The notes beneath the pieces were generated by a model. It saw nothing but the letters and a program-made list of their open reading frames with translations. It made no database searches and was not told where the DNA came from. From Pelagophyceae sp. CCMP2097 (taxonomy: Eukaryota; Sar; Pelagophyceae): a DNA stretch of 64,000 nt. The stretch spans positions 301,465-365,464 of the forward strand of contig MU657207.1 in assembly GCA_026770575.1 (NCBI GenBank), read 5' to 3'. A program made the position numbers and the translations under genes. Positions 1 through 10,685 of the stretch are shown piece after piece. Position 1 is the first letter of the stretch. Each line of letters opens with the position of its first letter.

Positions 1-33
1 AGGTCACCAGCAAGCAGCCCCAGCCGCCTAGCC

Positions 34-114
34 GCGGCCGACGAAATCGTCGCCGCCGCCGCCGTGGACGTTGGGCCCGCTCGCGCGTTCGTACGACCTC
101 GAGCTCGAACCTAG
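34..114 (+). CDS. possible last exon of a gene entering from the left
   Basis: After a CCTAG acceptor-like site at about 27-31 an open frame reads AADEIVAAAAVDVGPARAF and a few more residues to TAG at 112-114. Codon use is GC-rich at third positions as in the real genes here. The rest of the gene would lie outside the window. There is no family information in so short a piece, and the opposite strand is also open, so this is only a suggestion. Confidence 0.2.
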   Translation, partial: AADEIVAAAAVDVGPARAFVRPRART

Positions 115-124
115 AACCAAGATC

Positions 125-225
125 CCCGGGCCAGCCCCACCCAGGGTGCAAGAAACCACTTGATCCAAAGGGACACTGCAGGGTGGATCTTCAGCAAACA
201 AGATCGAATCGGAGCCGGGTATCTT
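125..225 (-). repeat. hairpin repeat family R, split copy
   Basis: Read on the minus strand, this holds the two halves of the family core: GATCCACCCTG (about 183-193) and CACCCTGGGTGGGGCTGGCCC (about 130-150). About 30 bp of unrelated sequence separates them, and a short piece of the core (CACCCTG) is duplicated on both sides. The other copies start at about 2268, 12868 and 56166. The rest of 115-488 has no gene I can support. Confidence 0.6.
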
Positions 226-488
226 TGTTGGCCCGGATATAATGCGCGCCTCGGAGGCTGGGGGCAAAAAGGTGTTCGATTAGCCGTCTCAGGCTGTTGC
301 TCCTTGTTCCAATTGGACCAAGGCCTCGGCGACACAAGGTCGTCTCGGACAGTGGGCCCGCCTCGGCCGGGTACCCTGCGGCTCGAATGCTTCGGCGCGT
401 CGAGTTGTCCGCCATCCAGAGGCCGGGCGCGTATGCGCCCGCTTGGACTTTGGCGGCGTGCTTCAGCGCGGGGCTTTGGCGCGGGGCT

Positions 489-2190
489 TTAGATCGTCTT
501 CGTCGACGTGGGCGTGGGCGTGCCGAACGTAGGGAAACTAGTCGGTTCGCTCGTCGGGTTGCTTGAGCCTGAGGGCGTTGGCGTGTCGTACGACGGGAAG
601 CTCGTCGGCGTCGGCGTCGGCCTCGACGACGGCGCGGGCACCGTGGGTGCGGAAGTGGGCACGGAAGTGGGCGGCAAAGACGGCACGGAAGACGGAACTG
701 TCGTGCCGATTTTCAAGTCCGCCGTCAACGACTCGGAGTCCTGCCTCGCGGCCGTCGAAACCGCGTTGAACGCGCCGCCCGTAATCGGGCTGGCCTCGGC
801 GGTATCGCGCTCCTCTGCGTAGACGGTGTTCAATGCTCCAGTCTCGGCCGCGTCCTTGATTTTGTTTCTGAAACTCTCAGACTCTTCAATGACCAACTCG
901 TCGACCTGCGGTGTCGTGAGGCCCTTCTTCGTCGTCGAAGTATCGCAATCACAATCCAGCTCGCCGTCGACCTCTTCGCTTTCGTCGAGGCGGCGGCGAG
1001 CCACCCTCCGGACGTCTGTGATGACCACCTCGTCGACACCCGTCAACTTCTTAATCGTATTCGCGATCGCATCCAGCGTCGGCTGGTCCGCTTTGAACTC
1101 GGCAACGGTGGCCTTGCTCGTCACTCGAATGCCGGACTTGATGACAATAGTCACTAGTACGGTAGCGGGCGCGTTCGTCGGGGACTCGGAGAACGACGGC
1201 ACAGCAGACGGCACCGCCGACGGGATTGAAGACGGCGCGGGCACCGTCGGTGCAGACGACGGAGCAGACGACGGCACCGCCGACGGCGCGGGGATCATGG
1301 GGACGGACGTGGGCGTCGAGTCGGACGACGGCGCCTCAGAGGGCGCATTCGAAGGCACGGTCGAGGGTTTTCGGGTCGCGTCGGCGGTCGTCGGCACCGC
1401 CGACGGCGACGCCGACGGCACGGGCGACGGCGCCGACGTAATCGTGGGTGCCGACGTCGGGAACGCAGACGGCATGGGCGATCATGATGGCACGGACGTG
1501 GGCACGGGCGATGGCACGCGCATGGGCTCGGGCGTGGGCCGGGGCGTCCGGTCGGCTTGGACGTCGACGGTGGCGGCGTCGAGGAGAAGCTCTGAGTTTA
1601 CGACCGTGACGTCGACTTTTGCGTCGACGAAGACTCGGACGGTCGTCCCCGTCATCGACGCTTGCGTTGCCAGCGTCGTATCAGAGGCGCCGCTGTCGAT
1701 CTTGGCCTTGAGCTCCTCCATGTGACTCTATGTGAAGCGGGAGGCGCGCCTCGCCGTCGGAGACGTCTTCGACTTCTTCGTTGACGTCGAAGGATACAAT
1801 CACGTCGTCCTCCTTCAAAAGCAGGCGCCTTCTTTGCACAGACGCCAAGATGTTGAAGACGTCGCCCGGAGTGGCGTCGCTCTGCTCGAGCACTTCTTGG
1901 ATTGTGTTTGCGATGGCGAGGCGGGCGGCCGGGTCGGCGTTGGAAAGAGCCAGGTCTAAACCGTATCAAATTCGTGCTAAGTTGGTTGATCTGACTAGGC
2001 CAGGAGATGGTCCTCCGGGACTGGACAACCTGTGATTTTTATTACATTACATTACATTACCGTCCAACACTAGCTTGAAGCTAAACGACGCGATAAAGTT
2101 GTCCAGCGCCTTCGGGAAGGCCCCGCCGCCGCGAAGCTGCCTAGCCGAGGCACCGCCCGCCAGCAGCGCCAGGCATAAGCGCTGAATCAT
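489..2190 (-). CDS. secreted PSxxPS-repeat surface protein, interrupted by an in-frame stop
   Basis: The start at 2190 gives a signal peptide (MIQRLCLALLAGGASARQ). Exon 1 ends at 2061 and joins exon 2 at 1955 across a 105-nt intron made of LINE sequence, giving a smooth ...KLVLD-DLALSNADPAAR. Two copies of a degenerate domain follow: one with ANTIQEVLEQS...VQRRRLLL, and a later one with ANTIKKLTG...RRVARRRL. They are embedded in long Pro/Ser/Thr tracts of the form PSxVPSxxPS, typical of stramenopile cell-surface proteins. A second short intron near 1715-1750 (GTCTCC...CACATAG) is needed to keep frame. An in-frame TGA at 1482-1484 splits the Pro-rich region, although the same frame is open on both sides. 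The gene is therefore a recent pseudogene, a stop-containing allele, or has a base error. The exact function is unknown. Confidence 0.6.
1956..2060 (+). mobile_element. LINE 3'-end fragment serving as an intron of the minus-strand gene
   Basis: This is a 5'-truncated copy of a non-LTR retrotransposon. It carries the last codons of an ORF (YQIRAKLVDLTRPGDGPPGL, then stop) and a short tail of ATTAC repeats. It is nearly identical to the 3' end of the longer fragment at 59026-59597 (opposite strand). On the host gene's strand its ends are GTAATG (from the repeat tail) and TTTAG, and removing exactly this segment restores the reading frame. The match to the other LINE copy covers about 1963-2060, which is almost the whole intron. 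Confidence 0.8.
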
Positions 2191-2265
2191 CGGAATTCCT
2201 ACTGGTCTTGCTTCGGCGACTTGGAATTATTTCCAAACCTTTGATTGGCCTTTCACAATTCCGCC

Positions 2266-2395
2266 TTGCTTGCTTAAGATCCACCCTGGGTGGGGCTGGC
2301 CCAAAAGGGTATGCCCGCTAAGCGGTGGGTATGCCCGCTAAGCGGTGACAAAGTCAAGCACCCGAGCAAAAATGCCCGGATGACTTGCCTGCATT
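2266..2395 (+). repeat. hairpin repeat family R, copy a
   Basis: The core TTGCTTAAGATCCACCCTGG continues into GTGGGGCTGGCCCAA and contains the perfect hairpin CCACCC-T-GGGTGG. A tandemly duplicated 20-bp unit (GGGTATGCCCGCTAAGCGGT) and a tail with GGTGACAAAGTCAAGCACCC follow. It lies about 80 bp upstream of the start of the PSxxPS gene, in the opposite orientation. No coding sequence of its own is evident. Confidence 0.75.
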
Positions 2396-2399
2396 GTTC

Positions 2400-3053
2400 A
2401 TGGGAATCGTCCAGAAAGTTCAGGTAAATAGCACATGCCCAGAACTCTCTCTCTAAAGTTGTGTTTGAAACTTTCAAACTTTGGCAAGCATCTTTACTTC
2501 AACTTGACCTCGATCTTGATCTCAAGTTGAGGTCGATTCGAAACGATTGGTCCTCCTCGACCGAGTCGTCCTTGTGCAAGACCTCCTCTGGAGCCTGGCC
2601 GTCGTTTGCGTCGTCGACGGCGGTCCCCGTGGTCCAGGTCCGGAGCGTCCGATCCCTCGCCACGCCGTCTGCCGATCCGAGCAATACAGCGGCGCGCGCG
2701 ACTTTTCGATGCGCGACTCGCGCCCCGTGGCGCCCAGGCCTCGGCGGCTCAGGGGCTCTGTGGCGCGGGCGACGGAGGCTCTCCAAACGCGCATTCGGCT
2801 GCCTCGAACCGTAGCACGGTCCTCGGCCGCCGGGCTCCGACGACAGAAAAACATTGTTATTTGACGACGGCGGCCGGATGGCGGTGGCTCGCCGAGGTGG
2901 GTGCCGCGGGCGGCTCGGACAGAGTCGCAAGATTCCAATACGATTGACCGCCCCGCGCTCTTGCCGAGTCTTGCGCCGGACGGCGGCCGCGGTGCGCCGG
3001 ACGAATGCGGCGGTCCTCGGGCGGCGCACTCGTTTGCTGCGTTTGGCGGGATG
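2400..3053. other. stretch without a confident gene
   Basis: This lies downstream of the SET/MYND gene stop. A minus-strand frame (about 2500-2690) reads RDRTLRTWTTGTAVDDANDG and is followed by an acidic stretch with GC-rich third positions, so it could be an exon. No splice partner, start or family could be established. The first part (2190-2500) is AT-richer and looks intergenic. Confidence 0.4.
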
Positions 3054-4687
3054 CTACGAGGCCCCTTGCGCTTTGCAGAGTTGGCAGTCGCAGCGAAAGA
3101 GGTAGTTGCGTTCGAGGTACGCTCGCCGGCGCTTGGCGTCGCGCCGCTTCGTCTCTTGCGTGGGGGCCGCCGAAACGCCGCAGACAGCGCGCGGGTCGAA
3201 ATACGAGAGCGTGATCTCGTCACCGGCGACGAGGGCGCACCGCGCCTTGAGCTCCAGGGTGGGCGTTTCGAAGTCGCACGACCTGTTTGGGCGCGTATAC
3301 GCGAAGACGCGCCGCCGTTTCGCCCCTCTTTTGCCAGATGTGTCCGGGCGTGAGGACGCGGCGTTTCACTGCTCGCACGACGGTTGGCACGAGTGATTGG
3401 CGCACGAGGCCAATGCGAAGAGCGCGGCGCAGCGCACGGCGGCGCGGTCCGCGACGTCAGAATCGCCGCGGTCGAGGACGCCTTGCAACGCTTTGCGCAG
3501 CGCGGCGGTGCCGCGGCCGTGTTTCCGCGCGAGGTTCGCGTGGCACGCGGCGAAGGGCGACCGGGGGCGCACCTCAAAGGTGTTGAGAGCGAACTGGGCC
3601 GAAAACCGCTTGAGCTCGTCGATCGACGGCGCCGCAGAGTCCGCCGCAGACTCGCCGACACCCGCCGCAGACGCCACGGCGGAGACGAGCGATCTTCGTA
3701 GCTCCAAATCGACGCCGAGGCCCAGCGGCGCCGCGTCGGATTCTGAACCGCAGAGCTGGTCCAGGACGCGCCCGTCTTCCGCCGCGCCCGCCGCCGGCGC
3801 ATCGTCGCCCGCGGGCCTTCGCCGGAGCGCGCGGCACGTCTCGGCCGCGAAGCGCTTGGCGCCGAGGCGCACGGCGGCGTCGGCGGAGACGAGGGTGGCG
3901 TCGACCTAATTGGTTGGCGTCGACCTACTTCGGCCCGGTCCCTTCAAAGGGCCTCCCCCGAAACGCGACGCACCGCCCTGGCCGCGCAGCAGTCGGGCGA
4001 AACGGGTCCGTTCCCGCGGGCGTGGCAGGGGCCGCAGACGGCGGCGCCGCACTGTTCGCAGTCGGTCGCGCGGTCTGCTTTGGGCCAGTCTTCAGCCACT
4101 TCTTCCGCGTCGGCGCCAAAGACGGTTTCGGCGTTTGCCAACGATTTGAAGCAGGCGATGCAGTGCGGCGCCTCGCCCAACGCGGCGGCGGCGGCGGCGG
4201 CCTCGACGAGGACCGTGTCGCCTTCGGCGAAGGATTTCGTGGCCTCCAAAGCGACGCCCCCGTACCCGTCCAAGACGACGATGACGCCAGGCGGCCTAAC
4301 GATCTCTCCAGCGATGCACGCGACTCAAATCGCCGGCGACGAGCAAGCGCCGGACGAGGATCGATCGAAAGGGGACCAGTCTCTCGAAAGGGGACCAGTC
4401 TCTCGAAAGGGGACCAGTCTCTCGAAAGGGGCGACTCGCCCGAGGTGGTCTGCGCCGCCGCAGCCGGCAAAGGCGTTGCGCGCGCGGAGCGACGACCCCG
4501 CCGTTTCCGTTGCGCGCGGTCTGCGCGGCGCAGCGCCGCCGAAGCGCGGCAGGTTTGTCGCGGCGGCGCGCGGCGGCAACTTCGCCTCGCCCGCGGCGGC
4601 CGGGGCGTCGTCGGCGGCGCAGTCGGCGACGCCGGCAAAGTCCTCCTCGGCGCAGCCGCAAAGCTCGAGCCAGGCGTCGTCGTTCAT
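3054..4687 (-). CDS. SET and MYND-type zinc finger (SMYD-like) protein
   Basis: SMYD proteins are lysine methyltransferases with a SET domain split by a zinc finger. Here the N-terminal SET half (DGYGGVALEATKSFAEGD) leads into Cys pairs (CIACFKSL, CEQCGAAVCGPC). The chain continues through a helical region to the core motif ASCANHSCQPSC, then GDEITLSYFDPRA, and ends with a post-SET Cys cluster (FRCDCQLCKA, stop at 3054-3056). Three introns join these parts: one ending at 4296, which contains a 19-bp minisatellite; one from GTGCGTCGCG to AATTAG near 3910-4000; and one near 3280-3380 ending AAACAG. The NHSC and GDEI.LSY motifs support the SET fold. The substrate is unknown, and the first exon (start at 4687) is less certain. 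Confidence 0.75.
4361..4432. repeat. 19-bp minisatellite within an intron
   Basis: There are about three and a half head-to-tail copies of TCTCGAAAGGGGACCAGTC. The unit length is not a multiple of three and the host frame drifts across it. This fits its position between the first exon of the SMYD-like gene and the acceptor at about 4296. Confidence 0.8.
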
Positions 4688-4981
4688 CGCGCGCGGTTCA
4701 AGTGAGTTTTCTCAATCCGAGCCGCTCCGGCCCGCTCGAGGTTAAATTTTCTCAATCGCTGATAACGGCGATCACTTTGTAACCGGTCCGGGCCGGCGCC
4801 TCGGGCCCGATCGGGGAGGAACCCCCGAGGGCAGGGGCGCCCGGGGGCGTCGGCAGTCCCGCGGCGGCGGCGCCCCCGGCGGCACGGTCCAACGGACCAA
4901 CGCATTGCTTGAGGCGTCTTCCTTAACGGCCCTCGTGGCCCGGGTCGGCGGTTGCCCGCGCGGCTCTCGCCGCGTCGGCTT

Positions 4982-6242
<1,261 letters not shown>

Positions 6243-6420
6243 CTCCGCCGCGCCTTCGGACGTCGAGCTGTGCGCGAAATTTAAACTTTTACGCTGCATT
6301 TGCAGCTCGTTGCCGGGTTTTCGGGAAACCCGGGCAACGCAAAAAATGTTTGCATTGCGGCACGAGTGATCTGACGGGTCAGCGAATCCTCGTTGACGCC
6401 GCGCGAGGCGGCGCGCGATT

Positions 6421-7276
6421 GATGAACCCTTTGCACGTCGTCAACGCGTTTGGCCCGCGGCGGTCCGACTCGTTGTCCATCTACCGATCCGCCGGCGCCG
6501 CCTCGCGCGGCCTAAGAGCGCCGGCGCCGGGCGTCAGACAGGCGCTTGTGCAGAAGCGCGGCTGGGCCTACGTCCTCATCCTCCGCGGCCGCGACGCGGC
6601 GACGGCAAGCCGAGGGGCGCTCTCGAGGACGTGGACCATTTGCGACGGGGACGGCGTCGCCGTGGCGACGGTCGCGGGACGCGCGGGAAACGCCGCAGAC
6701 GAGCGCATCTACGAATTCCGCGACCCGCCCCAGGACGGCCCCAGGCCGCCCCAGGACGCGCCGCAGGACGCCCTCGGCGCGCTAATCGTCTCGTCGCCCC
6801 GGGGCACCAAGCTCCCCGCCGTCCTGCGGCTCCACGTCCCGCCGCCGCAGACGCTGCGCAGACGCACCACCGGCGACGACCACAACCGCCTCGGCGTCCA
6901 CCGCGTCAGCGACGACCGCCTCGGCGAAGACCGCCGAGACGGCATCGACGAAGGCACCAGCCTTGTTCGAGACGCGGACCGCGTCGACGACGACCACGCA
7001 AGCGACGACATTCGGGAAGACCGTCGAGACTGCGTCGACTCGCGCTCGTTTGTGTCACGGCCGCCGTCGTACGGCGCCGACGGCTCGTTGGTGCTGCCCT
7101 TTCGGCCGGAGCTCAGGGTCATCGCGTCGACGAAGAACGTGCAGCTCGTCGACTCCGAACAGCGGCCAGTGCTCCAGCTCGGGCGCCTCGGCCCGGCGGA
7201 CTACGTCCTCGAGTTCGCAAACCCACTCTCCCCGCTCACCGCCTTGTGCGTCGCGTTGACGCGCATGCTCCACTAG
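6421..7276 (+). CDS. tubby-like C-terminal domain protein
   Basis: The frame is open from well upstream; the first sensible Met in frame is at 6421 (MNPLHVVNAFGPRRSDSLS). The C-terminal 60 residues carry the tubby signature: STKNVQLVD, then a VLQLGRLG strand, and the closing helix FANPLSPLTALCVALTRM, matching the family's SVKNFQL and PLSxFQAFAIxLSSF. Upstream, a strand with NAADERIYEFRD fits the barrel, and an Asp/Arg-rich insertion (about 6870-7060) interrupts the domain. Tubby domains bind membrane phosphoinositides. The N-terminal half is divergent, so the start and first exon are uncertain. It is divergent from the GDP-fucose synthase gene, with starts about 180 bp apart. Confidence 0.5.
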
Positions 7277-7781
7277 GATGCCCGCGGCCTCGTCGGCGAG
7301 GACGGACCCGGTGCCCTTGAGAGGACGGCATTGTGGGCCATGAGCTCAAAAGCTCAAACTCCAGAACCCGCGCGCCCGCAACGGCGCCTCAGTAAGGTTC
7401 AAATGTAAAATAATAATTATCAGTCTCAGAATGCTCAGCGCCGCGCCGCCTTCGTTCAGCCGTGACCGACGCGCCACTTCACAGCGGGCTTCCGCGGCGC
7501 GGCCGTCTTGGACGCGGCGGCGTGCGCGGCTGAGGACGCCGGCTTGAAAGCCGCCGGTTTCAAAGCCGCCGGCGCGGAAATCTGCGCTTTTGCGGCCCGC
7601 GCGTCGAAGTCGCCCGTCGCGGGCGTCGAGTCCTCGAAGCCTGCGCCTTGTAGGCGGACGCGGATGGGAAGGTTTCTGGGCTTTTTCTTCGACGTGTTTT
7701 TCTTCGACGTGTTGCCGCGGAGCCTGCGCGCGCACTTCAAAGGCGGCTTTTCAGCGGCTTCGAGGCCGGGTCTGCGGGCAC
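7277..7781. other. stretch without a confident gene
   Basis: A minus-strand frame (7456-7785) encodes a Lys/Ala-rich basic peptide with a direct repeat (NTSKKNTSKKKPR), but it begins only with GTG. The sequence between it and the upstream gene is too short to be an intron. It could be 3' untranslated sequence or an unrecognised exon. The part near 7390-7440 is AT-richer and may hold the 3' end of a transcript. Confidence 0.3.
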
Positions 7782-9710
7782 TCACGGGAGGAGCTTTGCG
7801 AATTCGAAGACTGAGAAGAGGAACGAGACGGAATACCGGTCTTGAAACTCCACCCCAACGACGACGTTGGCGCCCTCTGCGTCCCAGGCCAAGTGGTACG
7901 GGTACTGCACGTCCTTGTTCTTGCCGCGCCAGGGCGTGGCGAGCGAGGAAGTCGGGTTTGGGAAGGAGAAGGGGTCAGAGACAGAGATGGTAAAGCGCTC
8001 GACGTCGATGATCACGGTCACGGGACGGTATGCGAAACCTAGAGCCGAGACGTCAAGAGGACTGCGCGGCGGGCGGCGGCCTCGAGTCTCGCTCCGACCA
8101 TGACGGTGCAAGTCCGGGCGCCGCGTTTTCGCGGTAGCCGTTGACGTTGAGTCTGGACGCGTTGCGCGTGTGCCCGACGCCGACGAAGAACGGATGCGCC
8201 CACTGCAGCAGCGCCGTGCCGCCGGCGACGGCGAGGCCATCGCCGGCGTCTGCGGCGAGCTCGGGTGAGCCGTGCACGACATCGCACCGCCCAGAGGCCG
8301 CGTCGCTCAGCTCGAGGACGGCCGAGATTGCGGTGTTGGAGATGGAGTAGATGAAGCGCAGCGCGCCGCGGTCGACGTAGGGAATCCAGTTCTTTTGGAT
8401 GCATTGTACCCTGCTGCATCAGTCAGACGTCTCAATCGATCAGTCAGACGTCTCACTCAATCCATCAGTCAGACGTCTCAATCAGTCCGACGTCTCAATC
8501 GATGCCGACGCTCTGCGCTCGCAGACCGCCTCGCAAAGCAGGCGATCTCGGGTGCCGCTCCGTTTCCGCCACCACGGTCCCGCCCAGCCAAAGTCCGCGA
8601 TTGCGGCCCGTGATCCGACGCCGGCGCCGACTCGGGCGCGGGCTGCGCGGTTGGCGCGGCGTCGGACTGCGGCGCGTGGCCCCGCTTCTCCGCCCAAGCG
8701 GCGCCGCCTCTTTCGTGGCGGACTCGTGTCCTACGAACAAGCTCCGGAGCGCGCGTTGGGCCGGCCACGACTCTTGGTGGTGCTTCCGGCTCGTTCGGCG
8801 CGGCGGTCTACGTCGAGCCGCATGCCTTTTCCAGGGCGGCTTGGTGCGTCTTTGCGTTTTGGACTCCGGCGGTCTTCTTGGCCGTCCAGAGCCGCGCGAC
8901 GCCGCCCGAGGTCACGTTCAAAAGGTACATGGACCGGATGCCTTCCAAGAACGCGCCGTTCATCACCACGAAAGGGAGGCCGCGCCACTCGAACCTGCGA
9001 TGCCCGCTCGGACGCCCTCTCTCCGCACTCCAGCCATTCCCCCGGTGCCCACTCTCCCCGTCAAAGGCCATGCTCGCCTCGTCCGTCCCACGGCTCTCTT
9101 TGGGCGCGGCGTCGGACGCGCGCGGGTCCTCGAAGCCGGTGCGCGCGGCGCCGCGCGCGTGGAGGCACGCCGTCAGATTCCCGTCTGCCGGAAAGGGCCG
9201 CGTAAACGACTTGGCCGAGGGCGGACCCTCGTTTGCCCCCTCGTTTGCCGGCGATTCGAGCTTGCCCGAGTACGCCATCGTCGCGGTGGCGCCGGGGACG
9301 TGCACGGCTGCGAGGTAGGCGACGTTGCCCGCGAGGCGGACGTTGTAAATCGAGTACTCCCCAAGCTGCATAAAGTGCTTAAAGCGCATCCTAGGCAACG
9401 CACGTCCCGGCCCCCGACAACGCGGCGACCCCTCTATGATATTCACACAGGCGGCCTTTCCCTCTTGGATACCCCAAGGCCCACGTACGTGAGCGCGTCG
9501 AACGCGGGCGGCCAGCAGCCGTGCTTTTCCGCGGAGACGCTCGCGCGCTGCAGCTGCGCGACCTGGTCGCCGTAGTGCTCGACGGCGCCGATGGCCCTGA
9601 CCTCTGAGTGCCTCGTGGGCCACCATACGGCGAGCGCCGGTTGACCCTCAAAGATGCCTAGATACGACGGTACGACGGACGGTCGAAAGGCATCGCGTGT
9701 TCCGACAAAC
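7782..9710 (-). CDS. predicted glycan-active beta-propeller protein (GH130/GH43-like signature)
   Basis: Several exons read as one protein. In order they are ALAVWWPTRHSEVRAIGAVE, MRFKHFMQLGEYSIYNVRLA, an EDP...FEWRGLPFVVMNGA segment, NWIPYVDRGALRFIYSIS, then GGTALLQWAHPFFVGVGHT, and finally VVVGVEFQDRYSVSFLFSV, ending AKLLP with TGA at 7782. The order of EDPxxFEWRGxxxVxxNG, KNWxPxVxxGxLxFxYS and a GG(T/A) loop with VG(V/I)GH is the pattern of five-bladed propeller glycoside phosphorylases/hydrolases and related algal proteins. The catalytic residues cannot be assigned. The 5' end is unclear, and it may be one gene with the next upstream block. One intron (8417-8505 region) carries short tandem repeats. 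Confidence 0.45.
8417..8505. repeat. short tandem repeat CAGTCAGACGTCTCAAT in an intron
   Basis: Four to five imperfect copies of ATCAGTCAGACGTCTCAATC stand head to tail. They sit between coding segments of the propeller-type gene, with no coding potential of their own. The repeats are contiguous, without unique spacers. Confidence 0.75.
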
Positions 9711-9719
9711 GACTTAGGG

Positions 9720-10672
9720 TCTCTGGCGTGGTCCCTCTCGCAGGGTCCCCGGCGTGCGTCGTGTTCCTTTCGCGGCTCCGTCGGTCGTCCCCGCGGCGGT
9801 GCCCCCTTTCTTTCGACGCGGCGGTGGCCTTCGAGGGCCGAGTAGAGCGTCTTGACGCGGAGCGCGTCGGCGGGCGTGAACAGAGCGGTGGACGCGCGCT
9901 CCGACTTGACGTAGCTGGCCAGGCGAGTGGGGGCTCCCGTGTACGAAGACACCTACCAACGGTGACGCTCCGGCGCGTGGGCGCGCTGCGCGGCCGTCCG
10001 CTGGCGTCTCTGTTCGTCCTGCCCTTGTCCCAATCCAGCCCTCGTTCCGACGCGGCTTCCTCGCGACGGCGGCGAGCTCCTCGAGGACTTTTGTGGAAAT
10101 GGCGTCCGAGCGGAGGAGGACGACGGGGTACGCCGTGCGGTCGCGGGCAAAGTTTTGGAATTGAGTGGCGATGCCGAAGGGGTCCTCTGAATCGATGGCA
10201 AAGAGATCAGAGACGTTGTAGATAGCAGGATACGCCTCGTCGTTGTGCAGCTTGGCCGCGTTGTCCTGACCAAAGACGCGTCGGAGGACGTTTCCGGAAA
10301 CTCGATGCGTCGTTTTGTTTCGGACGGACGCACGGGGTGGCGTCCGATCTGCGACGTCACCGAGAGCGCCGCGCCGCCGTACAAGTAAATGGCGAGCTTG
10401 GGCCCGACGTCGACGGGGCGGCCGAGGTGCGCGAGGACCGAGCGCATGGGCCGCGCCTTTGGCCCGACGGGCTCTTTGCTCAGGAAAAGAGGCGAGTTGG
10501 CATTGTTCTTCTTCGCCTCGTCAGGATCAAGCAGGCCGCGCAGGTACTCCGACCCGACGCCGCCGTGCGAGACGAGCCAGACGCGGCCGGAGAGGCCCCT
10601 CGAAGCCTCCTTCTCCGTAATCATCTTGAAGCGCCCGGGGCCCTTCTCTGAAGCGCCCTTCTCTTTTTGCAT
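9720..10672 (-). CDS. sulfotransferase-like P-loop protein
   Basis: The Met at 10672 or, better, 10624 (MITEKEASRGLSGRVWLVSH) leads to GGVGSEYLRGLLD, a phosphate-binding-loop type start (5'-PAPS motif position). Exon 1 ends after SQIGRHPVRP. The next block reads NDEAYPAIYNVSDLFAIDSE, then DPFGIATQFQNFA and YPVVLLRSDAI, a combination (DPFGI..QF..W/F) seen in algal sulfotransferase-like proteins of unknown acceptor. A last block (SSYTGAPTRLASYVKSERAS) has the usual basic Ser-rich C-terminus. A frame change near 10270-10310 needs an intron. It lies head to tail with the Gal3ST-like gene upstream. The function is inferred from motif order only. Confidence 0.45.
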
Positions 10673-10685
10673 CGACCTCAGACAC

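Noticed and set aside
1681..1760. Frameshift between two parts of the PSxxPS gene
   Set aside because: A 37-nt intron (GTCTCCGACGG...CACATAG) restores the frame, and introns of about this size occur elsewhere here.
8417..8505. CRISPR-like array from repeated AGTCAGACGTCTCAAT
   Set aside because: Units are directly adjacent, vary in length and lack unique spacers; the region is a eukaryotic intron. A simple tandem repeat explains it.
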